Source: 66-474 sp035695065
GTDB lineage: Bacteria; Pseudomonadota; Gammaproteobacteria; Xanthomonadales; Rhodanobacteraceae
DNA length: 64,000 nucleotides
NCBI GenBank assembly: GCA_035695065.1
Contig: DASSEW010000003.1
Span: 11,033-75,032 of the forward strand
Direction: 5' to 3'
The translations under genes and the position numbers were made by a program. Below are positions 54,600 to 64,000 of this stretch, piece by piece. Every line of letters starts with the position of its first letter. Position 1 is the stretch's first letter. The notes below the pieces were generated by a model. The model had not been told where the DNA came from. It saw only the letters and a program-made list of their open reading frames with translations, and ran no database searches.

Positions 54600-55498
54600 A
54601 CCCGCCAGCGATGCCAATGTTTGACCCGGAACCGTTCGCCGCTTGCGAACGCAAGACGCAACGTGGCATTGCGTCGCAGGCAGCGTTCAAGGCGTGGCAG
54701 CCATGCGGATTCGATCGGCATCGGCTCAAGGGAAGCGATATCGAGCAAGGCCTGCAAGCCGGGCGGCGCTTCGTCCAGAGCGTCGGGCGTGGCCGGAAGA
54801 TGCTTGACGCCCGCGCGACCCCCCAACGCGTGCACGAGCGGATCGTCGCTGATAGCAAGCTTCAAATCCGACTTCACCCACATCGGCAACGTGCCCGCGC
54901 CCCAGAACCACAGCGCGTTGACCGGGATCAGTCCGCGTTCGCGGCGCGCGGCATTGACCGGATGCGAATGCAGGATGATCTGCGCCTCGTTGAACAGCGC
55001 GCGCCAGCGCCGGCCGGCATCGCCCTGCGGGAGCTGCTCCAGAAGATCGGCGCCGAGCGCCGCTTCCGGCGACACGAACGCGGGCAGTTGCGCGCCGGCC
55101 GGCAACCGCAATGCCCAGGTAGCCGACTTGGTGATCTCCAGCGGCGCGCCGGCATCGCCGAACAGCGGCCGCAACGGTTGCGCCAGACTCTCTGCTTCCT
55201 CACGCGTCAGCTGCAACTCATCGCCGCAGGCAAGGAGCCGCGCGCCATTGGCTTCGACGCGCGCGTACGCCGGATCGGCGCAGAGCCAGAGGTTCTCGCC
55301 GGCATCGTGCGTGCAGTGTTCGCGCAGCAGCGCCGCGGTTGGCAATGACGCGCCTGGAACCTGGAAGACTTCGCGCAGCTGCGCCTCGCGCCCGCGCGAT
55401 GCGTCCGGCAGGCGATCACCGCGCGCCAGCCAGCGCTTCAGCATCGGCGCGTCATCGAAACGCGCCAGCGACGGCAACATCAGATGCAGGGAAGACAT
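54584..55498 (-). CDS. rpfE: RpfE-type regulatory protein
   Basis: A protein of 304 residues. LHLMLPSLARFDDAPMLKRW at the N-terminus, then NALWFWGAGTLP with nearby HSHPVNAARRERGLIPVNA, is the pattern of the xanthomonad RpfE family, which has distant similarity to cofactor-independent phosphoglycerate mutase-like proteins. In Xanthomonas rpfE lies upstream of recJ and is grouped with the rpf cluster for virulence regulation, but its molecular role is not established. Its stop overlaps the recJ start. Confidence 0.82.
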   Translation of the reverse strand: MSSLHLMLPSLARFDDAPMLKRWLARGDRLPDASRGREAQLREVFQVPGASLPTAALLREHCTHDAGENLWLCADPAYARVEANGARLLACGDELQLTREEAESLAQPLRPLFGDAGAPLEITKSATWALRLPAGAQLPAFVSPEAALGADLLEQLPQGDAGRRWRALFNEAQIILHSHPVNAARRERGLIPVNALWFWGAGTLPMWVKSDLKLAISDDPLVHALGGRAGVKHLPATPDALDEAPPGLQALLDIASLEPMPIESAWLPRLERCLRRNATLRLAFASGERFRVKHWHRWRVWRKP

Positions 55499-55581
55499 GC
55501 GGCGAGGATGCGGGAGCGTGTGTGCGGCGGCAAGTCGCGAGGTTCGGCTCGCCGCGTCGGGTTTCGCTGACAGCCGCCCGA

Positions 55582-56061
55582 CTACGATTCGTACCGGACG
55601 CTCACGATGTCATAGCTGCGCACGCCATTGGGCGCCTGGAACTCGAACGAGTCGCCTTCGCTCTTGCCGATCAGCGCGCGCGCGATCGGCGAGGACACCG
55701 CGATGCGGCCCTGCTTGATGTCGGCCTCGAGGTCGCCCACGATCTGGTACACGATCGCGTCACCCCCGTTCTCGTCTTCCAGCTCGACGGTCGCGCCGAA
55801 CACCACGCGCGCGCCGGCGTTGAGGCGCGACACGTCAATGATCTCGGCGGTCGAGAGCCCGGCCTCCAGTTCCTTGATGCGGCCCTCGATGAAGCCCTGC
55901 TGCTCACGCGCGGCGTGATACTCGGCGTTCTCCTTGAGATCGCCGTGCGCGCGCGCCTCGGCGATCGCGGCGATCACCTTCGGCCGCTCCACCGATTTCA
56001 GGCGTTCCAGTTCGCCGCGCAACCGATCGGCGCCGGCCTTGGTCATGGGGGCTCGTTTCAT
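55582..56061 (-). CDS. greA: transcription elongation factor GreA
   Basis: A protein of 159 residues. N-terminal coiled coil with APMTKAGADRLRGELERL and HGDLKENAEYHAAREQQGFIEGRIKELE, including the tip acidic residues (D/E) that reach into the RNA polymerase secondary channel; C-terminal FKBP-like domain with SPIARALIGKSEGDSFEF. It rescues stalled polymerase by promoting RNA cleavage. It follows carB as in many gammaproteobacteria, but a hairpin at 56113-56136 separates them. Confidence 0.95.
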   Translation of the reverse strand: MKRAPMTKAGADRLRGELERLKSVERPKVIAAIAEARAHGDLKENAEYHAAREQQGFIEGRIKELEAGLSTAEIIDVSRLNAGARVVFGATVELEDENGGDAIVYQIVGDLEADIKQGRIAVSSPIARALIGKSEGDSFEFQAPNGVRSYDIVSVRYES

Positions 56062-56112
56062 CTCGCCTGACTCCCTCGTGCTTCATCCGGTTGACAATAA
56101 AATAGAAGCCCG

Positions 56113-56136
56113 CGTTCGTGGCTCGCACCACGAACG
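56113..56136 (-). terminator. possible intrinsic terminator/attenuator between carB and greA
   Basis: CGTTCGTGG (56113-56121) pairs with CCACGAACG (56128-56136) around a 6-base loop. On the minus strand the stem is followed by CGGGCTTCTATTTTATTG, a weakly T-rich tract. It could end carAB transcripts before greA. Confidence 0.55.
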
Positions 56137-56153
56137 TGCCCTGCATGTTCCGA

Positions 56154-59407
<3,254 letters not shown>

Positions 59408-59408
<1 letters not shown>

Positions 59409-60532
59409 CAGCGGGTCTCCATCAACTTTGCGAAGCGATCGAACAGATAACCCACATCATGCGGCCCCGGGCTCGCTTCCGGATGCCCCTGGAAGCAGAA
59501 GGCCGGGCGATCGGTGAGTGCGAAGCCTTGCAACGAACCGTCGAACAACGAGGTGTGGGTGACGCGCGTGTTGGCAGGCAACGTGGCGGGATCCACCGCG
59601 AAGCCGTGGTTCTGCGAGGTGATCAGCACGCGTCCGTCATCCAGATCCTTCACCGGATGGTTGGCGCCGTGGTGGCCGAATTTCATCTTGATGGTCTTGG
59701 CGCCGAGCGCGAGTCCCATCAACTGGTGGCCCAGGCAAATGCCGAACAAGGGAATCCGCGCATCGAGAAATTCGCGCGTGGCGGCAATCGCGTAATCGCA
59801 GGCGGCGGGGTCGCCGGGACCGTTGGCGAGGAAGACACCATCGGGTTTCAACGCCAGCACTTCGCGCGCCGGTGTCTGCGCGGGCACCACGGTCAGGTCG
59901 CAGCCGCTCTCCGCGAGCAGGCGCAGGATGTTGAGTTTCACGCCGTAGTCGTAGGCAATGACCTTGAAGCGCGCGGCCGGCTTGCGGAATGCGGCGGCGG
60001 CGAGGTCGTAAATGCCGTTGCGCCACGGATACGCCGCGCGCACCGAGACTTCCTTCGCGAGGTCCATGCCATTCAAGGACGGCACGGCGCGAGCGCGTGC
60101 CAGCGCGTCCTGTTCGGAAAGATTCTCGCCGGCGAGCAGGCAGCCATTCTGCGCACCGGTGCTGCGCAGGATGCGCGTCAGCTTGCGCGTGTCGATGCCG
60201 GCGATCGCGACGATGTTCTGGCGGCGCAGGTAATCGGAAAGCGGTTCCTCGCTGCGCCAGCTCGATGCAAGCCGCGGCACGTCGCGCACGACCAGGCCTG
60301 CGGCCTGCACGCGCACCGACTCATCGTCGGCCGGATTGCACCCGGTGTTGCCGATGTGCGGATGGGTGAGCGTGACGATCTGCCGTGCATAGGACGGGTC
60401 GGTCAGGATTTCCTGATAGCCCGCCATCGCGGTGTTGAACACCACTTCGCCTGTTGCGCCTCCGGGCGCGCCAACGGAATCGCCGTGGAAGATGCTTCCG
60501 TCGGCGAGTGCTAACAATGCGGGTGTCTTCAT
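59408..60532 (-). CDS. carA: carbamoyl phosphate synthase small subunit (glutaminase)
   Basis: A protein of 374 residues starting at ATG 60532 (KTPALLALADGSIFHG). Family start GEVVFNTAMAGYQEILTDPSYARQIVTLTHPHIGNTG and class I glutaminase motifs: IPLFGICLGHQLMGLALG with the catalytic Cys and FCFQGHPEASPGPHD with the His-Glu pair. It releases ammonia from glutamine for CarB. The open frame extends further upstream but without a family match. Confidence 0.96.
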
Positions 60533-60744
60533 ATCGTCCGGGTGCAAGGCGACCCGCAGGCCACGCGAAGCGGGTCTGAGGGAATGGTGTTCGGGCGAGC
60601 GGGAATGATAGCAGAAGCGCGCGCGCGATTCAGCGCCGGATGTGGTTCGATCGAGAAATGCAACCGTCGCAGCCTTGCCCCGCAATGATGAAAGATCGCG
60701 GAAATGCGCAGCGGTACAATGCGCGCTCATACGAGGAAGCAGCA

Positions 60745-61437
60745 ATGCCCGCCGCCCTGCTCGATCCCGCCCGCTTGCAGCGCCCCGATACGCTGGTGCG
60801 CCACGAGCCGTTCCCATTCATGCTCGCGCACGGACAGTTGCCGGAGGAGGCGCGCGAGCCGCTGGATCGCGACTTCCCGAAATATTCCGGCGCGGGCTTC
60901 TTTCCGTACGACGAGAAGGAATGCGGGCCGGCGATCAACGAGCTGGTGAGCGCATTGACCACGCCCGCCTTCGCCAGCGCGGTCGGCGCGAAACTCGGCA
61001 TCGAGAATCTCGGCCAGTATCCGACGCTGGTGACGATCTGCCGCTCGCTCAACAGGCGCCACGGCACCATCCACACCGACAGCAAGTCGAAAGTCGCCAC
61101 CGCCCTGCTCTATCTCAACAGGCAGTGGCCGGACACCAGCGACGGCTGCCTGCGGTTCCTCGCGCGCGTGGACAGCATCGACGAACTCGTCGCGCCGGAA
61201 GTGAAACCGCTGTACGGCGAATTCGCGATCTTCAAGCGCGCCGACAATTCCTTCCACGGGCACCTGCCCTACGAAGGCGAGCGCCGCGTGATCCAGGTCG
61301 CGTGGCTGACCAGCGAGGAAGAAAAGCTGCGCAAGACGCAACGCGGCAAACTTTCACGGCTGTTCAAGAAGCTCGCCGGTGGGCTCGACAAGAAGCTCGG
61401 CGCGCAGCGCGACCGCAACGCGGCGCACAAAGACTGA
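60745..61437 (+). CDS. 2OG-Fe(II) oxygenase
   Basis: A protein of 230 residues starting at ATG 60745 (GAGGAAGC upstream). A jelly-roll dioxygenase is indicated by RHGTIHTDSKSKVATALLYLN (HxD metal ligands) and FKRADNSFHGHLPYEGERRVIQVAWL (distal His and 2OG-binding Arg). A basic tail follows (KLSRLFKKLAGGLDKKLG). Similar proteins accompany sugar or prolyl hydroxylation; the substrate is unknown. It is the only plus-strand gene in the dnaK-to-recJ stretch, set between carA and dapB. Confidence 0.85.
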   Translation: MPAALLDPARLQRPDTLVRHEPFPFMLAHGQLPEEAREPLDRDFPKYSGAGFFPYDEKECGPAINELVSALTTPAFASAVGAKLGIENLGQYPTLVTICRSLNRRHGTIHTDSKSKVATALLYLNRQWPDTSDGCLRFLARVDSIDELVAPEVKPLYGEFAIFKRADNSFHGHLPYEGERRVIQVAWLTSEEEKLRKTQRGKLSRLFKKLAGGLDKKLGAQRDRNAAHKD

Positions 61438-61442
61438 TTGCG

Positions 61443-61482
61443 TGGCGGGTACTGCCCGCCACGGCGGACGATGTCCGCCCTA
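61443..61482. repeat. REP-like element, family B copy 8, supplies a stop codon
   Basis: GGCGGGTACTGCCCGCC then GGCGGACGATGTCCGCCCTA. The terminal CTA (61480-61482) is the TAG stop of dapB. Confidence 0.78.
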
Positions 61483-62208
61483 CAAGAGCTGATCGAGCGT
61501 GTAGGTGCCCGCAGGCTTGCCGGCCAGCCATGCCGCGGCCTGCAGCGCGCCGCGCGCGAAAATGGTGTTGTCGTAGGCGCGATGCGTGAGTTCGATGCGC
61601 TCGTCGGCGCTTGCCAGCAACGCGGTGTGCTCGCCCACGATTTCGCCGGCGCGGATCGAAGCGAATCCGATCGCGCCGTGCCTGCGGGCACCGGTATGAC
61701 CATGGCGCCCGAAGTCAGCGACCGCATCGAAATCCTGACCGCGCGCCGAGGCCGCGACGCGACCCAGTGCCAGCGCGGTGCCGGAGGGCGCATCCACCTT
61801 GCGCGCGTGATGCGCCTCGATGATTTCAAGGTCCCAGTCCGGCAGGGCGCTCGCGGCATCCCGAAGCAATTTGCCCAGCACGGCGATCCCGAGGCTGAAG
61901 TTCGCCGCGTACAACACGGGAATGTCGCGCGCGGCTTCCTGCAATGTGTTGCGCTGGGCCGCATCGAGTCCGGTGGTGCCGCAAACGAAAGCAACCTTGC
62001 GCACGCGGCAGTATTCGAGTGCGGCTTCGGTTCCGGCCGGCGTGCTGAAGTCGATCACGACGTCCAGCTCCGGCAGATGGCTCCATTCTTCGGAAGTGCC
62101 GATGCACGCGGCCAGCATGAAGCGGCCGTCTGCTTGCAGAAGCTGCTGCAGTGCGCGGCCCATGCGGCCGTTGGCGCCGTTGATGGCGAGGCGAATCCGC
62201 TCAGCCAT
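61480..62208 (-). CDS. dapB: 4-hydroxy-tetrahydrodipicolinate reductase
   Basis: A protein of 242 residues of lysine/diaminopimelate synthesis. NAD(P)H-binding IRLAINGANGRMGRALQQ, FVCGTTGLD, and the catalytic signature IIEAHHARKVDAPSGTALAL with the Lys and His pair. It is slightly shorter than E. coli DapB (273), lacking part of a middle loop. Its last codons run up to a family B repeat that provides the stop. Its start overlaps the end of the EthD-like gene by 8 bases. Confidence 0.95.
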   Translation of the reverse strand: MAERIRLAINGANGRMGRALQQLLQADGRFMLAACIGTSEEWSHLPELDVVIDFSTPAGTEAALEYCRVRKVAFVCGTTGLDAAQRNTLQEAARDIPVLYAANFSLGIAVLGKLLRDAASALPDWDLEIIEAHHARKVDAPSGTALALGRVAASARGQDFDAVADFGRHGHTGARRHGAIGFASIRAGEIVGEHTALLASADERIELTHRAYDNTIFARGALQAAAWLAGKPAGTYTLDQLL

Positions 62209-62539
62209 GGGAGGCGTCCGTTTCGATCAGGATTTCGTTGAACTGGATGTCGGGCGCAATATCCGTGTAGTTCGACATGTCGCCCTGAAGCTCGTTGGCA
62301 TGTGGCATGAACGCTTCGATGAACGCGTCCACGCTGTCGAAAGTGTAGAAGCATGCCGCCACGAACTTGGGCGGCGCGCCGGGTTCCGTTCCGGCGAGGC
62401 CGCGTTCCACCATCACCGAACGAAATCCCGGATGCGCCCGAAGCAGCTCGATGGATCGCGGCATGTGCTTCGACGTGTAGTAATCGAAATCGAACCGTCC
62501 GCCGCCGACATTCGGGTAGAGGATGCTCACCTTGACCAT
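62201..62539 (-). CDS. EthD family small protein
   Basis: A protein of 112 residues starting at ATG 62539. VKVSILYPNVGGGRFDFDYY and SKHMPRSIELLRAHPGFRS match the EthD fold (ferredoxin-like, often involved in ether or polyketide catabolism). The later FVAACFYTFDSVDAFIEAFM is typical. The role here is unknown; it is inserted between dnaJ and dapB and overlaps dapB, so it may be co-transcribed. Confidence 0.85.
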   Translation of the reverse strand: MVKVSILYPNVGGGRFDFDYYTSKHMPRSIELLRAHPGFRSVMVERGLAGTEPGAPPKFVAACFYTFDSVDAFIEAFMPHANELQGDMSNYTDIAPDIQFNEILIETDASHG

Positions 62540-62592
62540 GGAATTCCACCGGGCAAACGAGCGGGAAGCCTGACGGATCGGGCTCCGATCCG

Positions 62593-63729
62593 TCAACTCG
62601 TCATCTTCGACCAGAACTGTTTCACCCCGGACATGAAGGAACTCGCGCGCGGCGAATGCTTCGCAGCTTCGTCGGCATCGGCGAAGGTCGCTTCGAATTG
62701 CTCCAGCAATTCGCGCTGCTCGCGCGTCAGGCGCACCGGCGTTTCGACCACCACGCGGCACAGCAGGTCGCCGGTGCGTCCGCTGCGCACGGATTTCACG
62801 CCCTGTCCGCGCAGGCGGAATACGTGCCCGGTCTGGGTTTCCGGCGGCACGCTGATGGTGGTGCCGCCCTCGAGCGTCGGTACTTCGACGTGCGCGCCCA
62901 AGGCCGCTTGCGCGAGGCGGATCGGCACTTCACAGTGCAGATCGTCGCCGTCGCGCTGGAAGATCTCGTGCTCGCGCACGTGCACTTCCACGTACAGATC
63001 GCCGGGCGCGCTGCCGGCAGGGCCGGCCTCGCCCTGGCCCGTGAGACGGATGCGATCGCCGCTGTCCACGCCGGCGGGACTGCGCACCGACAGCGTACGG
63101 CGCTCTTCCAGCAGGCCTTCGCCGTGGCAGGCCTTGCAGGGTTTCTCGATGCTGCGGCCGCTGCCGCCGCAATGCGGACAGGCCTGCTGGATCGAGAAGA
63201 TGCCGTTCTGCATGCGCACGCGGCCGTGGCCGTGGCAGGTCTTGCATTGTACGGTTTTGCCGTCGGCCGAACCCGAGCCGTTGCAGTGGTGGCAGTTGAC
63301 CTGGGTCGGGATCTCGATCGTCTTCTCGACGCCGAACACCGCTTCTTCCAGGTCCAGCTCCATGACATAGCGCAGGTCGGCGCCCCGACGCGCACGCGCG
63401 CGGCCGCCACCCATACCGAAGATGTCGCCGAAGATGTCCCCGAAAATATCGCCCATGTCGCCAAAGCCGCCGCGGCCGCCGCCCATGCCACCTTCAAAGG
63501 CGGCGTGGCCGTGCTGGTCGTACATGGCGCGTTTTTGTGGGTCGGCCAGGACCTCGTAGGCCTCCTTGGCCTCCTTGAATTTTTCCTGCGCGGAGGGATC
63601 GTCCGGGCCGCGGTCCGGGTGGTATTTCATCGCCAGCCGGCGAAAGGATTTCTTCAGCTCGACTTCGGTGACGGTGCGCTCGACACCGAGCACCTCGTAG
63701 TAATCGCGCTTGCCCGTTGTTGCACTCAT
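62593..63729 (-). CDS. dnaJ: chaperone protein DnaJ
   Basis: A protein of 378 residues. J-domain with HPD (YHPDRGPDD, about 33), G/F region with several FGDxF repeats, zinc domain with four CxxCxGxG motifs (CHHCNGSG, CKTCHGHG, CPHCGGSG, CKACHGEG) and the C-terminal substrate-binding barrel. It stimulates DnaK ATPase and delivers unfolded clients. The HPD and zinc motifs are intact. It follows dnaK by about 120 bases with a hairpin between. Confidence 0.97.
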   Translation of the reverse strand: MSATTGKRDYYEVLGVERTVTEVELKKSFRRLAMKYHPDRGPDDPSAQEKFKEAKEAYEVLADPQKRAMYDQHGHAAFEGGMGGGRGGFGDMGDIFGDIFGDIFGMGGGRARARRGADLRYVMELDLEEAVFGVEKTIEIPTQVNCHHCNGSGSADGKTVQCKTCHGHGRVRMQNGIFSIQQACPHCGGSGRSIEKPCKACHGEGLLEERRTLSVRSPAGVDSGDRIRLTGQGEAGPAGSAPGDLYVEVHVREHEIFQRDGDDLHCEVPIRLAQAALGAHVEVPTLEGGTTISVPPETQTGHVFRLRGQGVKSVRSGRTGDLLCRVVVETPVRLTREQRELLEQFEATFADADEAAKHSPRASSFMSGVKQFWSKMTS

Positions 63730-63786
63730 GACTTCGAAAAACCCCTGCTCAAACTGGCCTACCCCGATCGGCTGCCACTCAACAAA

Positions 63787-63820
63787 CAGCCCGCGTCGGC
63801 ATGATAGCCGGCGCGGGCTG
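63787..63820 (-). terminator. hairpin between dnaK and dnaJ
   Basis: CAGCCCGCGTCGGC (63787-63800) and GCCGGCGCGGGCTG (63807-63820) form a 14-position stem with one mismatch and a 6-base loop. No T-run follows on the minus strand, so it is more likely an mRNA-processing or partial attenuation element that keeps dnaJ expression below dnaK. Confidence 0.55.
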
Positions 63821-63849
63821 GTTCATCGGCGGCGCCGGCTGCCGGGTGC

Positions 63850-64000
63850 TTACTTCTTGTCGTCCTTGACCTCGGTGAACTCGGCGTCGACCACGTCGTC
63901 GGGCTGCGCCGAACCACCACCGGGCGCGGCCTGCGGGCCGGCCTCGGGACCGGCGCCACCGCCCTGCGCTGCGGCGTAGAGCGCCTGCGCGACCTGCTCG
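63850..64000 (-). CDS. dnaK: chaperone protein DnaK, C-terminal end
   Basis: The last 50 codons of dnaK. The end reads EQVAQALYAAAQGG followed by a Gly/Pro/Ala-rich linker and VVDAEFTEVKDDKK, the conserved DnaK tail (EEVKDKK) that takes part in chaperone function. The rest of the gene lies beyond the right edge. Confidence 0.97.
   Translation of the reverse strand, partial: EQVAQALYAAAQGGGAGPEAGPQAAPGGGSAQPDDVVDAEFTEVKDDKK

Overview
The window is about 65% GC and tightly packed. Gene content and order (smc-zipA, lolA-ftsK, scpA-scpB-rluB, prfB-lysS, and dnaK-dnaJ-dapB-carA-carB-greA-rpfE-recJ) suggest a gammaproteobacterium of the order Lysobacterales (Xanthomonadales). Rhodanobacteraceae seems more likely than Xanthomonas itself, but that is an inference from gene order and protein character; no rRNA is present. 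Nearly all genes are chromosomal housekeeping genes. I found no prophage, transposase, integrase, CRISPR array, secretion system or biosynthetic gene cluster.

Layout. 1-5142: the start of a serine carboxypeptidase-like exported peptidase, a small lipoprotein, a long-chain acyl-CoA ligase with a coupled cupin gene, a small membrane protein, a PilZ-domain protein and dinB. 5436-8866: the chromosome segregation/rRNA modification set scpA-scpB-rluB and an ArsC-like protein. 8988-12668: an omega-amidase and methionine-type aminotransferase pair, then a LysR regulator divergent from azoR. 12675-20160: pbpC and a giant thioester alpha-2-macroglobulin lipoprotein. 20455-24240: a YdeP/FdhF-like molybdopterin oxidoreductase, an unknown protein coupled to a CPBP membrane protease, and tRNA-Ser(UGA). 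24377-32835: serS, rarA, a TPR/2OG-oxygenase fusion, a DUF1275 membrane protein, lolA, ftsK. 33052-38142: ald divergent from trxB, then a GNAT-like protein, aat, phasin and acyl-CoA-binding protein. 38290-47184: paiB-like, zipA, smc, bolA, yciI, lysS, prfB, all on the minus strand. 47326-52783: small membrane protein, flavin reductase, exported methyltransferase, NTF2-like exported protein, SpoIIAA-like protein with a duplicated tail, S9 peptidase. 52848-64000: recJ, rpfE, greA, carB, carA, a reversed 2OG oxygenase, dapB, an EthD-like gene, dnaJ and the end of dnaK.

Functional themes are cell division and chromosome handling (smc, scpAB, zipA, ftsK, recJ, rarA, dinB), translation (serS with tRNA-Ser, lysS, prfB with its programmed frameshift, aat, rluB, greA), envelope (pbpC/A2M, lolA), pyrimidine/arginine/lysine precursors (carAB, dapB), protein folding (dnaK/dnaJ) and acyl-CoA/PHA handling (fadD, phasin, ACBP).

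The most unusual feature is the intergenic DNA. It is rich in several families of short palindromic dispersed repeats (REP-like). Four genes have their TAG stop codon inside the first bases of such a repeat, and one gene tail has been duplicated together with its repeat as a ~178-bp direct repeat. I did not find a convincing new multi-gene system. The nearest candidates are the unknown HEVVE-motif protein coupled to a CPBP protease and an exported SAM-methyltransferase-like protein.
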